From JBGQOJ01 sp052119585 (GTDB lineage: Bacteria; Pseudomonadota; Alphaproteobacteria; Rhodobacterales; Rhodobacteraceae): DNA of 64,000 nt. This document shows positions 1 through 8,776 of the stretch, one piece after another. The notes beneath the pieces are model-generated. The model saw only the letters and a list, made by a program, of their open reading frames with translations, had not been told where the DNA came from and did not search any database. Both the position numbers and the translations under genes were made by a program. Location: contig NZ_JBGQOJ010000001.1 in assembly GCF_052119585.1 (NCBI RefSeq), positions 744,001 through 808,000 of the forward strand. Direction: 5' to 3'. The number at the start of each line of letters is the position of its first letter. Positions within the stretch are counted from its first letter, which is position 1.

Positions 1-1453
1 ATATCCGGATTCGCGCCTTGGTATAGGGCGACCGCAGAATATCAAGATGGCTGCTTTCAACCTTCTGGTAATAGGCCGCAGCCTTGCGCACCTCAGAGAA
101 ATTCTGGTTCCACTTGAAAAGCGACACGGCCCATGCGCCCGTGATCACAGAGATCTGCGCATTCGGGTCCATCGCCATGAACCAGTTGATGTCCTGATTG
201 TCCTTCGGCCCGAACTGAAAGCACTGGCGCTCGCCGCGCGTGTTCCAGATCAGGTTCGACAGGAACACCTTGGGGTCATAGTCGCGCTGCTTCGCGCTAT
301 CCGACAACCCCCCGCTGTAAACGGACTGGCGGCCCGCGAACTCTACCTTTTCCGGAGCGAACAAATGCCCGTGCACACGAGAACCGGCAGCCTTTGCCAA
401 CCAGGGCTCGAAGTTCTCGAAGATATCGCTGAACCCTTCAAAAACCGAATAGGGTGCGCAGGTCTTGCCATTCTCCCACCCGTCCCTGGGATAACGGCTT
501 TGCATATAAAGCCCGGCACGCCCGCGCGTCCGACGCTCTAGCGCCTTCGCGAAAATGCGGTCAATTTTCCCCGGATTCGGCTCTGTGTTGTTAAGCGAAC
601 CATCCGGCCCTGCCAGAAATGTTTCGTACAGTTTGTTGGCCTGCGGCCAGATTTTGCGCGCGACAAAGCAATCCGATCGGCGCAAGAGCTGTAGATGGTC
701 GTCGTAGAAAATATGTGGCTTTCCCTGAAAATCGAACTTTGACAGCGTCAAAGAGCGACTTTCAACATTGGTCGAATACATCCGAACCAATGTCTGGAAA
801 TAGGATTCATCGGGAATCCAGACTCTTTTGAAATAGGCATCGTACATCGGCCTGTCCTGGTCTTCCAGAATCGCCGACAGCGTCTGCCGCGTCAGGCACC
901 ACCATTGAGAGCCAAGATGTGGAACGATGCCTTTCGGTATCTTCCGCCGGAACCGGACCATACGTTGCAAGGCGACATAGCGGTCAAAGAGATTTCTGTT
1001 CTTCTTCCATGAAAACGGAAACCGCAGCGTAAAGCGTTCCGCATCCAGCCCGCCGACCGTCCATGGAACATCGTCGGTGGTCGCACTTTCGATGAAATCC
1101 GTGCGCGGGCGGGCCTCAAGATAACTGACCATCTCGTGGACCGGGCGCAGCGGCAAACAAGAGCCGGACGACAAAAAGACATGGCCGACATCAGGAAAGC
1201 CCGCCAACATAAGCTCTGAGGCCGCTTGCGCCGCAGCCACCAAAGACCAGGTTCCCCATTCACATTTGAACCGCGTCGAGAATTTGACGTTTGCAAGGTC
1301 TGACAGGGATTTGGCAAAAGCGTTATATTGATCCCGAGGCACCCGCCGATCCACATGGATCACAACAGGGCACCCATGCGTCTCCCAATGCCGCGCAACC
1401 TGTGCTGCGCGATCCAGGTCCGCATGGACAAGCATGACAATCCCGATCGTCAA
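1..1453 (-). CDS. Core-2/I-branching (GT14-like) glycosyltransferase, 3' end outside window
   Basis: The open frame runs from a TTG start at 1453 off the left edge, giving at least 484 residues. Residues about 5-130 look like the Branch (core-2/I-branching N-acetylglucosaminyltransferase, GT14) fold: an EWGTWSLV segment and an LSSGSCLPLRP segment match the family's WG..sLV and LSG.DyPL motifs. The later part, roughly residues 290-484, is not a glycosyltransferase core I can name; from memory Rhodobacterales members of this family carry an extra C-terminal domain. TTG is preferred because AAGGGG lies a few bases upstream and the next in-frame ATG (1438) would remove the first beta strand. It starts 10 bases after the preceding glycosyltransferase stop, so it is the promoter-distal gene of the galU-galE operon. 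It probably adds a sugar to a surface polysaccharide; donor and acceptor are unknown. Confidence 0.75.
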   Translation of the reverse strand, partial: MTIGIVMLVHADLDRAAQVARHWETHGCPVVIHVDRRVPRDQYNAFAKSLSDLANVKFSTRFKCEWGTWSLVAAAQAASELMLAGFPDVGHVFLSSGSCLPLRPVHEMVSYLEARPRTDFIESATTDDVPWTVGGLDAERFTLRFPFSWKKNRNLFDRYVALQRMVRFRRKIPKGIVPHLGSQWWCLTRQTLSAILEDQDRPMYDAYFKRVWIPDESYFQTLVRMYSTNVESRSLTLSKFDFQGKPHIFYDDHLQLLRRSDCFVARKIWPQANKLYETFLAGPDGSLNNTEPNPGKIDRIFAKALERRTRGRAGLYMQSRYPRDGWENGKTCAPYSVFEGFSDIFENFEPWLAKAAGSRVHGHLFAPEKVEFAGRQSVYSGGLSDSAKQRDYDPKVFLSNLIWNTRGERQCFQFGPKDNQDINWFMAMDPNAQISVITGAWAVSLFKWNQNFSEVRKAAAYYQKVESSHLDILRSPYTKARIRI

Positions 1454-1463
1454 AACATCCCCT

Positions 1464-2474
1464 TCACGCCCAGTTTCCCTTGGACATTAGCCCCAAAATC
1501 TCTAGTTGGCGCCAGTTTATATATTTCTCTGACCATTTGCACCAAAGATCGGGGTCGCTTTTCAGTGTCGCATGGTAATTCTTGTATTCATGGCTATTGG
1601 CATAGTGCTGCCCGCGATCCAGTTCTTCTGCCGATTTTGCCGCAAAGGTATCCAGAAACTTTGCGTGCAAAAGACAGCCAGACGCCTTTTCCCCGCCCCA
1701 TTCGTCATAAACCTGATTCAGACCGCGCGGCAAAAGCATATGGGTTGAACTGACATAGGCATAACTGCGGTCCCATTTTACCAACGGGATTTTATTCAGG
1801 GCCGGTGCGCGTTCAGGCTCGTCCGCAAAGAAGACGCGCGACCTTGGGCCACCCTGTATCCACAGGTTCCCGAAGCTTGCGTTCCTTTGGATGGTGTAGT
1901 TGCCGCTGTCGAACCAGGATGCAATCTCAAGCGGATCCTGGCCTGACCTGTAGGGCACATCGTCCAGCCGCCCCTTGGGATACATATCCAACAGCATCGC
2001 GCTGAACGACTTGATCGAGGACGCATCCAGCCAGTCCGTCAGCGCGCGAATGGAACGCGTATCACAAAATGGATAAACAAGAAATTCATCCACATCCACC
2101 ACAAGGCTCCAATGGCCATGCGCATGCTTCATCTGAAGGTAGTTCAGCCAGTCAACGCCAAAGCGCGACCGCTTGTAGCTGTGGTTAGTCGTGAACAGCG
2201 ACACATCCGGCTGGTCCGCCAAAAACTCTCTCGACCCGTCGTCAGAGCCGTTATCAACCATCACAAAATGGGTTACACCCTTTTCGCGGTAATAACGCAG
2301 GAAATAAGACAGCCGGACCTTTTCATTGCGCAGCGTCGAAAACACAAGAATATCATCGCGTTTGATCTGGCTGGTCCGATCATTGACCGCCGTCAATTCG
2401 CGACGCTTGCGTAACGCACGAATGCGCCATCGTTTCCGCTGAATTCTCAGACGATATGAAGTTAAAAGGCCCAA
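1464..2474 (-). CDS. Glycosyltransferase family 2-like protein
   Basis: 336 residues with a short basic N-terminus (about residues 8-28) and then a GT-A type core. ILVFSTLRNE at 42-51 and DNGSDDGS at 74-81 are nucleotide-sugar binding elements, and VVDVDEFL at 125-132 holds the metal-binding DxD. This matches the Glyco_tranf_2_4 style of GT2 proteins common in marine bacterial polysaccharide clusters. The start is TTG at 2474, with GGGAG four bases upstream; no better ATG lies near. It sits 39 bases after the GT4 gene and 10 bases before the GT14-like gene, all on the minus strand, so it is probably co-transcribed with them. It is cytoplasmic with no membrane segment. Substrate cannot be told from sequence. 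Confidence 0.8.
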   Translation of the reverse strand: MGLLTSYRLRIQRKRWRIRALRKRRELTAVNDRTSQIKRDDILVFSTLRNEKVRLSYFLRYYREKGVTHFVMVDNGSDDGSREFLADQPDVSLFTTNHSYKRSRFGVDWLNYLQMKHAHGHWSLVVDVDEFLVYPFCDTRSIRALTDWLDASSIKSFSAMLLDMYPKGRLDDVPYRSGQDPLEIASWFDSGNYTIQRNASFGNLWIQGGPRSRVFFADEPERAPALNKIPLVKWDRSYAYVSSTHMLLPRGLNQVYDEWGGEKASGCLLHAKFLDTFAAKSAEELDRGQHYANSHEYKNYHATLKSDPDLWCKWSEKYINWRQLEILGLMSKGNWA

Positions 2475-2513
2475 TATACTCCCAACTCACGACACGCGGA
2501 TGTCATGCGGATA

Positions 2514-3746
2514 TCACGTCATCTTTAAGAGCAGGTTGAAATGGTTTTCCCATGTCGGAAGATCAGGCGCAGATCGCGCTTTCAGGTCCGGTTGTTTCAC
2601 TGCTCGCTTTTTTTTCGCAAAGTCTCTTACGATTGTCTCCCAAAGATACCTGTCGTTTACCTCTGCGTAAACGGGGATATTCCCTAATATCTCCCTGTAA
2701 ACACAAAGATCACCGCAAATAACGGGCACGCCCGCTGCAACGGCCTCTATCGGAGGCAGGCCAAAGCCCTCGGCAAAGCTTGGAAACAGCGCCCCGGCAG
2801 CCCCCGAAAGCAAGGCCGCAACAGCCGCGTCGGGCAGATTGGGCACCTCGAAAACCGTTCGCCCCATAAAGGGCAGGGTATCAAGCCTGTGGAACACATC
2901 CTCGTTATTCCACCCCCGCTTACCAAGGATGAACAGCCGTGGAATATCCGCAGGGGCCATCGTGGCCTCGAAGGTGGTCCAGACATCAAGAAGCAGCGCA
3001 TGGTTCTTTCGCGGCTCTATCGTTCCGACATAGACGAAATAGGGTCTGTCCAAGGGCAATTCGGGCGGGATCAGTGCCGCATTCGCCGACATCACCTCTA
3101 TCCCCAGATGCGCCGTAATGCCTTCGGGAATGGTCCCGTGATGCCCGAACCAGCGCTCTGCGTCGCGTCGGGTTTCCTTTGAATTATAAATCACCAGGTC
3201 GGCGTATCGTGCCGTTGCCTGCATCTTTTGCCGGAATTCTTCCGTGACGCCCGCACGCGTGAATTCGGGGTAATCCAATGGGATGGTATCATGGATCATC
3301 ACAGAGATCTGACCACCGGGGATTGCCCGGACAGCGGCCAGCACCTCTTCATTCAGGTTGCTATGCCCAACACTGATATACCGCGTCCCCGCTGGCACAG
3401 CCCGCTTCAGCATCCCGCCAAGGCGCCAATGGGTAGACCGGGCAACGGCGCGCTTGCGCAGCGCATGGGTGACCTTCCATTTGGGATCGCGCAGAAACCT
3501 GAACCATCCGGTGGCAGGGCGTTCACCGCATTCACCAAGCGCGTCTTGCAATACAGCGCCCGCTGTCCGGTCCAGCAACAGAAACCCGAAACTGGTTCGC
3601 GCCAACAGGAACAAAGGCTCTGTTTCGGCCAAGAAGGCCCTTAAATACGCAAATTCTACCCGGTCCACACCGGTCATCCGCCCACGTCCAACGCCCGACA
3701 ACAGCCGCGTCACATCAAGAATACGCGCTGCGGCGCTACCCGTCAT
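2514..3746 (-). CDS. Glycosyltransferase family 4 (GT-B fold)
   Basis: About 410 residues. The C-terminal half has the hallmarks of GT4: YVGTIEPRKN (the conserved G.. EpRKN segment), LFILGKRGW, and FAEGFGLPPIEA containing the E-x7-E motif that binds the nucleotide-sugar phosphate. The N-terminal half holds an SVGHSN/MIHDTIPLDYP segment typical of mannosyl- or rhamnosyltransferase-like members. I place the start at ATG 3746, which overlaps the galE stop by 11 bases; a start 30 bases further up is possible but would overlap galE more. It belongs to the galU-galE-GT4-GT2-GT14 series and probably builds a surface glycan. Sugar specificity is not visible. Confidence 0.85.
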   Translation of the reverse strand: MTGSAAARILDVTRLLSGVGRGRMTGVDRVEFAYLRAFLAETEPLFLLARTSFGFLLLDRTAGAVLQDALGECGERPATGWFRFLRDPKWKVTHALRKRAVARSTHWRLGGMLKRAVPAGTRYISVGHSNLNEEVLAAVRAIPGGQISVMIHDTIPLDYPEFTRAGVTEEFRQKMQATARYADLVIYNSKETRRDAERWFGHHGTIPEGITAHLGIEVMSANAALIPPELPLDRPYFVYVGTIEPRKNHALLLDVWTTFEATMAPADIPRLFILGKRGWNNEDVFHRLDTLPFMGRTVFEVPNLPDAAVAALLSGAAGALFPSFAEGFGLPPIEAVAAGVPVICGDLCVYREILGNIPVYAEVNDRYLWETIVRDFAKKKRAVKQPDLKARSAPDLPTWENHFNLLLKMT

Positions 3747-4719
3747 AGTGACCGGATTGGTGCCAGCGCCACGCATCGGCGATCATCACCTCCAGCGTTG
3801 ATCTATGTGGCACCCAGCCCAGCTCTTGCTCGGCGCGGACGCTTCCTGATACCAGTTTGGTGCAATCTCCGGCCCGCCGCTCGCCCTCGACAAAGGGCAC
3901 CGCGCGGTTGGTCACGATGCGACTGTGGTCCATCACCTCGCGCACCGAAAACCCCTTGCCCGTCCCAAGGTTGAACACCCGGCTCGGCTTGCCGTTTTCC
4001 AGCCACTTCAGGCCCAGAACATGCGCATCGACCAGATCCATCACATGGACATAGTCGCGAATACATGTGCCGTCAGGGGTGTCATAATCTGTGCCAAACA
4101 CCGTCAAGGCCGGTCGCTTCCCCTCAATCGCATCCAGCATTAACGGCACCAGATGCGTTTCCGGTTGGTGAAACTCTCCGACCTCGCCGTCGGGGTCGGC
4201 ACCGGCCACATTGAAATACCGAAAGATCACATGCCGCAATCCGTGGCTTTGGCCAAAATTAACCAGAATATCCTCAATCGCCCGCTTGGATGCGCCATAG
4301 GCATTAATCGGCGCCTGAACACAGCTTTCGTCAAGCAACACATTGTCCTGCTCGCCGTAGGTCGCACAAGTTGATGAAAAGACAAAGTTCAGACACCCCG
4401 CCTCGACCGCAGCTTCGATCAAGGTCAGCGACCCCATGACATTGTTGCGCCAGTATTTCCCCGGCTGCTGCATGCTTTCGCCAACCTGACTAAGCGCTGC
4501 AAAATGCATCACCGCCACCGGTTCATACACCGCAAACATATCGTCCAGCCACGCGCGATCCAGCAAATCGCCTTTTTCCAGCGGGCCAAACTTAACGGCC
4601 TCGACCCAGCCTGTCACAAGACTGTCCAGGGTAACCGGCGTAAACCCCGCCATTTTCAATGCTTTACAGGCGTGCGAACCAATATAGCCCGCCCCGCCTG
4701 TCACCAATACATTCGCCAA
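3736..4719 (-). CDS. galE: UDP-glucose 4-epimerase
   Basis: 327 residues, normal for the family. It interconverts UDP-glucose and UDP-galactose with bound NAD. Visible features are the Rossmann GGAGYIG at 8-14, the SST at 115-117, the catalytic YGASK (Tyr141, Lys145), and RYFNVAGADPDGEVGE followed by the TCIRDYVHVMDL segment typical of GalE. It lies 17 bases after galU, which supplies UDP-glucose, and its end overlaps the following GT4 gene, so precursor supply and glycan assembly are in one transcript. GalE is the best name; a relaxed hexosamine epimerase is a less likely alternative. Confidence 0.95.
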   Translation of the reverse strand: MANVLVTGGAGYIGSHACKALKMAGFTPVTLDSLVTGWVEAVKFGPLEKGDLLDRAWLDDMFAVYEPVAVMHFAALSQVGESMQQPGKYWRNNVMGSLTLIEAAVEAGCLNFVFSSTCATYGEQDNVLLDESCVQAPINAYGASKRAIEDILVNFGQSHGLRHVIFRYFNVAGADPDGEVGEFHQPETHLVPLMLDAIEGKRPALTVFGTDYDTPDGTCIRDYVHVMDLVDAHVLGLKWLENGKPSRVFNLGTGKGFSVREVMDHSRIVTNRAVPFVEGERRAGDCTKLVSGSVRAEQELGWVPHRSTLEVMIADAWRWHQSGHYDG

Positions 4720-4736
4720 GTGTCACCCGCCTGTTG

Positions 4737-5630
4737 CTATTCAGCCGCCTTCTGAACGGACATCATATCGCGCAAATATGCGCCAAATTCCTCGCGCAGA
4801 TCTTCGCGACCCAGACCGAACGCAACGGTCGCCTGCAAGAAACCCGCCTTCGATCCGCAGTCGAAACGCTGCCCACGAAAGCGATAGCCATACACCGGAC
4901 GCTCTGCCGCGATTTCCTCGGCGATGGCATCGGTCAACTGGATCTCGCCACCAGCACCACCCTTCATCCGGTTCAAATTCTGCAAAACCTTGGGTGTCAG
5001 AATATAGCGGCCAATCACTGCAAGATTGGATGGCGCAGTTCCGGCGGTAGGCTTTTCCACCATGCCCTTCACTGAAACCATCGCCCCCATGTCGTCCTTC
5101 ACATCCAGAACACCATACGAAGACGCCTTTTCCGGCGGAACCTCCATCGCGGCAACCATACAGCCGCCCGTTTCCTGATAGGCCTCCAGCATCTGCTGCA
5201 AGCACGGTTTTTCAGCCGCAATCACATCATCGGGCAGGATCACCGCAAACGGCTCGTTGCCGATCATCCGCCGCGCGCACCACACCGCATGGCCAAGCCC
5301 CAGCGCCTTGTGCTGGCGCAGATAGGCGATTGCGCCGCTGTCCATGTTTGTCGATCTCAGCATTTCCAGCAGCTCGTCTTTACCGCTTTTGCGCAGCGAA
5401 CTCTCCAGTTCGGGCGCGCAGTCGAAATAATCCTCAAGCGCGCTTTTCCCGCGCGAGGTAACAAAAATGAATTCCTTGATACCGGCGGCACGCGCCTCAT
5501 CAATCGCATATTGAATCAACGGCCGGTCGACCAGGGTCATGATCTCTTTGGGGATTGATTTCGTCGCGGGCAAAAACCGGGTGCCAAGCCCTGCCACCGG
5601 GAAAATTGCCTTCGTTACTTTACGCTTCAT
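4737..5630 (-). CDS. galU: UTP-glucose-1-phosphate uridylyltransferase
   Basis: 297 residues. It makes UDP-glucose from UTP and glucose-1-phosphate. The nucleotide-binding GLGTRFLPATK segment is at about 14-24 and is followed by PKEIM and DRPLIQYAIDEA, both highly typical of GalU. The start is ATG 5630, with GAGG eight bases upstream; an in-frame TTG at 5648 lies before the ribosome site and is rejected. It is the first gene of the run galU-galE-GT4-GT2-GT14 and has a 154-base upstream gap, so the operon promoter should lie there. UDP-glucose also feeds lipids and other glycans, so the gene may be needed beyond this locus. Confidence 0.95.
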   Translation of the reverse strand: MKRKVTKAIFPVAGLGTRFLPATKSIPKEIMTLVDRPLIQYAIDEARAAGIKEFIFVTSRGKSALEDYFDCAPELESSLRKSGKDELLEMLRSTNMDSGAIAYLRQHKALGLGHAVWCARRMIGNEPFAVILPDDVIAAEKPCLQQMLEAYQETGGCMVAAMEVPPEKASSYGVLDVKDDMGAMVSVKGMVEKPTAGTAPSNLAVIGRYILTPKVLQNLNRMKGGAGGEIQLTDAIAEEIAAERPVYGYRFRGQRFDCGSKAGFLQATVAFGLGREDLREEFGAYLRDMMSVQKAAE

Positions 5631-5784
5631 TACAAATCCTCGGTGCAAAACATTTCACAACACAACACCCATATGGCCACTGCATTTCATGTCGACCGCT
5701 CGTTTATAGCCGTCGCCATCCCTTTGTTAGGAGAATATCTCAAATTTTTCCCCTCGCCATTCGTTCTTTACGACCAATCAGCAA
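5631..5784 (-). other. Intergenic leader upstream of galU
   Basis: 154 bases between the stop of the upstream glycosyltransferase and galU. It is richer in A and T than the flanking genes and contains a TATAAA on the minus strand (near 5717-5722), but I could not pair this with a convincing -35 box. No clear terminator hairpin is seen after the upstream gene. It probably carries the promoter for the galU-galE-glycosyltransferase transcript; this is inferred from position. Confidence 0.3.
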
Positions 5785-7041
5785 TCAGTTTCCATCGTTG
5801 TTTTCCTGCAACCTGCGCACCGCGCCCACCCGCGCAATTTCGGCTGCAAGCCGCGCGCGAAAACCGCAGAGTCGAAACATCGGCTGCGATCGGTCAGATC
5901 GGCCAAACAAACCGCCACGCTGCTCCCAGTATCCGTCAGGGTGAAACCGGACACTGTGGAACAACGCCGTATGACTAAAGATGAAAACAGAGACTAAATC
6001 ACCGCGATTTACCCTTTCTGCGGCGGTTTTCCGCAGCGCCCGCCTTTGCCAGATGCGTCCCGCCACAACAATCGACGCGCCCGTCGCCCCTGTCCAGTTG
6101 AACCGCAGGAACGCGGGCGGCGCACCGGAAAGGGCGGTCAGCGGGGCAAGCGGCCTCTTTTCACCTTCGGAAAACCCGCTCTCAAGACCGGCAAGTATTC
6201 GCCGAACGTCGCGCGGCTCCAGCCGTCCATCGACCATGTATCGCACAAGGCGCCTGCGCTGGGTGCTTCGAAATACGGCAAACGCCGCATCGCGTTGATC
6301 CGGCGCCGCATGTTTGCGCAGGAATGCGGCAAAACTTGCGCCGATCTCGAACAGATCACGCGGCGCGCGGTTTTCGCGGCGAAACCTATTGGCCGCAAAG
6401 CCGTGATGCACCTCTGCCAAAGGCACAATGGCCGTCTTGTGTCGCGCCGCGGCCAACCGAAGATTGACGTCCGTTTCATCCAGATAGAACCGGAAAACAG
6501 GGTCAAACCCGCCGATCAGGGCCAGAACAGAACGGCGGAATGCACAATTCGTCCCTTCTGTCTTTATGCCGGAACCGGGCTGGCCCGTGACAACCGTCGC
6601 GCCATCGGCCCCGACATCCAGCGGCACCGACGCACCCGTCCCATCGACGCCTTGCGCCCGCCATTGATAGGAAATGCCGTTTCGGCCCCGAACGTAACCG
6701 CCTGCGGCCATCACCTCGGGGTCAACAAAGGGCGCGACCAGATACGACAGCCAGGTCGGCTCCGGCACAGCGTCATCATCAAGGAATGCAACAACATCAC
6801 CCGCAGCAGTCTTGATCCCCGCGTTGCGCGCGGCAGAGATATTGGCCTCGTCAAATGGAACCAGCTTTATCCGCCCGCCAAGCCCCGCATCAATAGCCGC
6901 AGCAATACCCTTGGGGTCGGCGACCAGCACAATCTCGAATGACGGATACAATAGTTGCGCGGTCCCGGTCAGACAGCGCGTCAATGCGGCGGGCCTATCC
7001 CGACTGACAATGACAACGCTGACCGGGATCGTAGGCGTCAC
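5785..7041 (-). CDS. Glycosyltransferase family 2
   Basis: 418 residues. The N-terminal 220 residues are a GT-A domain: VSVVIVSRDRP at 7-17, AARNAGI at 70-76, and the metal-binding DDD at 88-90 (FLDDDAVPEP). A later FRFYLDETDVNLRL segment supplies the ED-type catalytic region. The C-terminal 180 residues are basic with no family I recognise. The start is a GTG at 7041 that overlaps the kdsB TGA (GTGA), so translation is coupled to kdsB. With cysQ upstream of kdsB, the order cysQ-kdsB-GT2 is one operon. The coupling to CMP-KDO synthesis suggests work on a KDO-anchored or KDO-containing glycan, which is inference. Confidence 0.85.
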   Translation of the reverse strand: MTPTIPVSVVIVSRDRPAALTRCLTGTAQLLYPSFEIVLVADPKGIAAAIDAGLGGRIKLVPFDEANISAARNAGIKTAAGDVVAFLDDDAVPEPTWLSYLVAPFVDPEVMAAGGYVRGRNGISYQWRAQGVDGTGASVPLDVGADGATVVTGQPGSGIKTEGTNCAFRRSVLALIGGFDPVFRFYLDETDVNLRLAAARHKTAIVPLAEVHHGFAANRFRRENRAPRDLFEIGASFAAFLRKHAAPDQRDAAFAVFRSTQRRRLVRYMVDGRLEPRDVRRILAGLESGFSEGEKRPLAPLTALSGAPPAFLRFNWTGATGASIVVAGRIWQRRALRKTAAERVNRGDLVSVFIFSHTALFHSVRFHPDGYWEQRGGLFGRSDRSQPMFRLCGFRARLAAEIARVGAVRRLQENNDGN

Positions 7042-7838
7042 TCGGCCCCCATTTCCGCTAGCATAGTCTCTAGTTTCGGCACATCCTCGGGGTTGTTCAG
7101 CTCCCAGAACTGGCGCCCGCGCGCCTCGACCTCGACGCATAGAACCGGGCGCTCCTGTTCCAGAAACCGCAACTGTTCCAACCCTTCAAGCCGCTCCAAC
7201 GGGCCGGTGGGCCAGCGAGGATAAGCCGCCAGCGCAGAGGGCCTGTAGGCATAGACCCCGACATGGTGGAAAACCGGCGTTTCGGCATCATCGGCATAGG
7301 GCTTTCCCGTGTACGGAATCACCTCTTTCGAGAAATACAGCGCCTTTCGGTCCTGCCCGAAAACAGCCGTTGTTCCTCCCACGCGCCCGGCGCGGCGGTC
7401 CGACAGAAACCCGTTCAACGCCCGCCCGTCGCAGCGCAGAACCGGCGTCGCCACCTCGGCGGTAGAATGCGACCGCAGCCCCTCGATCAACTCTTCGACA
7501 AACCATGGTGGCGTCAGCGGTGCATCGCCCTGAAGGTTCACGATGATATCGAAGCCGCCGCCCAGCGCATCGAACGCTTCTGCGCAACGCTCTGTGCCAT
7601 TGGCGCAGGTTTCCGATGTCATGACGACCTCTGCGCCGAACGCCTCGGCGGCATCCTTGATCCGCAGATCGTCGGTTGCCACGACAACACGGTCGGCGCC
7701 ACGCACCTGCATGGCGGCATCCCAGGACCGACGGATCAGGCTTTTCGACTCGCCCGTGGCACCAGTCAATTCAACAAGCGGTTTGCCGGGGTAGCGGGTA
7801 GAGGCAAATCGGGCAGGGATGGCGATAAGAACAGGCAT
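7038..7838 (-). CDS. kdsB: 3-deoxy-manno-octulosonate cytidylyltransferase (CMP-KDO synthetase)
   Basis: 266 residues, slightly longer than E. coli KdsB. It activates KDO with CTP to CMP-KDO for lipid A-core or capsule linkage. The N-terminus IAIPARFASTRYPGKPL is the diagnostic CTP-binding segment, and NLQGDAPL in mid-protein is the metal-binding motif. FWELNNPEDV near the end is typical of the family. The ATG at 7838 overlaps the cysQ TGA by one base (TGATG), with AAGGAGG just upstream, and its own stop overlaps the next GTG. A single copy inside a glycan locus could be the housekeeping lipopolysaccharide copy or a capsule-specific paralogue; the window cannot decide. Confidence 0.93.
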   Translation of the reverse strand: MPVLIAIPARFASTRYPGKPLVELTGATGESKSLIRRSWDAAMQVRGADRVVVATDDLRIKDAAEAFGAEVVMTSETCANGTERCAEAFDALGGGFDIIVNLQGDAPLTPPWFVEELIEGLRSHSTAEVATPVLRCDGRALNGFLSDRRAGRVGGTTAVFGQDRKALYFSKEVIPYTGKPYADDAETPVFHHVGVYAYRPSALAAYPRWPTGPLERLEGLEQLRFLEQERPVLCVEVEARGRQFWELNNPEDVPKLETMLAEMGAE

Positions 7839-8635
7839 CAGGCCTCCTTCAGGGCAACGCCCGGTGCATAGGCGATAAAGAACGGGTTGTCGTACCCCTC
7901 TTTGCCATAAGTCAAAGGCATGTGATTATCGAAGCGCACCACATGGCCGCCCGCGCCGCGCAACACGGCATCACCGGCGGCGGTATCCCATTCCATCGTG
8001 CGGCCAAGCCGCGGATAAAGGTCCGCCTCGCCCGTCGCGACGAGACAAAACTTCAGCGAAGATCCCGCACTGGTCATGTCCTTGACGTTATATTTCCCGA
8101 TGTAGTCATCCGTCGCCTGATCGCGGTGCGACTTCGATGCGACGACCATCAGCGCGCCGTTGTCCGGCATCGCCACGGCCATCCGGGCAGTCGTCCCGAT
8201 CCGATTTTTGTCCAGATCGCCCGTCTCCTCGACTGAGGCGCCACCGGCATCCGTATAGAACAGCCGGCCCCGTGCAGGGGCATAAACCACGCCACGCAGC
8301 GGAACGCCGTTCTCGACATAGGCGATATTCACCGTGAAATCGCCGCGCCGCTGCACAAACTCTTTGGTGCCGTCCAACGGGTCCACAATGATAAAGTTCG
8401 GTGCCTGCAAACGATGCGATGCCGCCTGCTCTTCGGTAATCAGCACCACATCGGGAAATGCGGCCTTCAGGCCCTGGGTGATCAGCGCATCGGCCGCTTC
8501 GTCGGCTGCGGTCACGGGGCTATCATCGGACTTGGACCGGACGTCGAAATCATCAGAGGTATAAATCTCCATGATTTTGTCCCCTGCTTCCAGTGCAAGG
8601 CGGCGAAATACCGTCGTCATTTTCTCGAAGTCCAA
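7838..8635 (-). CDS. cysQ: 3'(2'),5'-bisphosphate nucleotidase
   Basis: About 265 residues of the inositol-monophosphatase superfamily. It dephosphorylates 3'-phosphoadenosine 5'-phosphate (PAP), the by-product of PAPS-dependent sulfation and sulfate reduction. The metal site is visible as ITEE, DPLDGTKEF and, near the C-terminus, EWDTAAGDAV. The start is uncertain: TTG 8635 has GGGAG seven bases upstream and fits family length, ATG 8620 is an alternative, and more upstream ATGs give an atypically long N-terminus. It heads the cysQ-kdsB-GT2 operon with one-base overlaps. Its position in a polysaccharide locus suggests turnover of PAP from glycan sulfation, though no sulfotransferase is seen here. 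Confidence 0.9.
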   Translation of the reverse strand: MDFEKMTTVFRRLALEAGDKIMEIYTSDDFDVRSKSDDSPVTAADEAADALITQGLKAAFPDVVLITEEQAASHRLQAPNFIIVDPLDGTKEFVQRRGDFTVNIAYVENGVPLRGVVYAPARGRLFYTDAGGASVEETGDLDKNRIGTTARMAVAMPDNGALMVVASKSHRDQATDDYIGKYNVKDMTSAGSSLKFCLVATGEADLYPRLGRTMEWDTAAGDAVLRGAGGHVVRFDNHMPLTYGKEGYDNPFFIAYAPGVALKEA

Positions 8636-8776
8636 ACCAATTCTCCCGGTACGCTGCAAGATGTTCATGCAGTCATTGAAAAAAACCCAGTTGTTCATTA
8701 TCATCTGCTACGAACGGAACGGCAAGATTTCCGTCGTAAAAAGCCGTCATTCGAATAGAGTCAGGTGTCGCAGGCC

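Noticed and set aside
47..831. Plus-strand frames at the left end
   Set aside because: Antisense to a continuous minus-strand glycosyltransferase frame with GT14 motifs.
8620..8704. Longer N-terminus for CysQ from ATG codons near 8700
   Set aside because: It adds a non-conserved hydrophobic stretch and makes the protein longer than the family; the TTG at 8635 has a better ribosome site.
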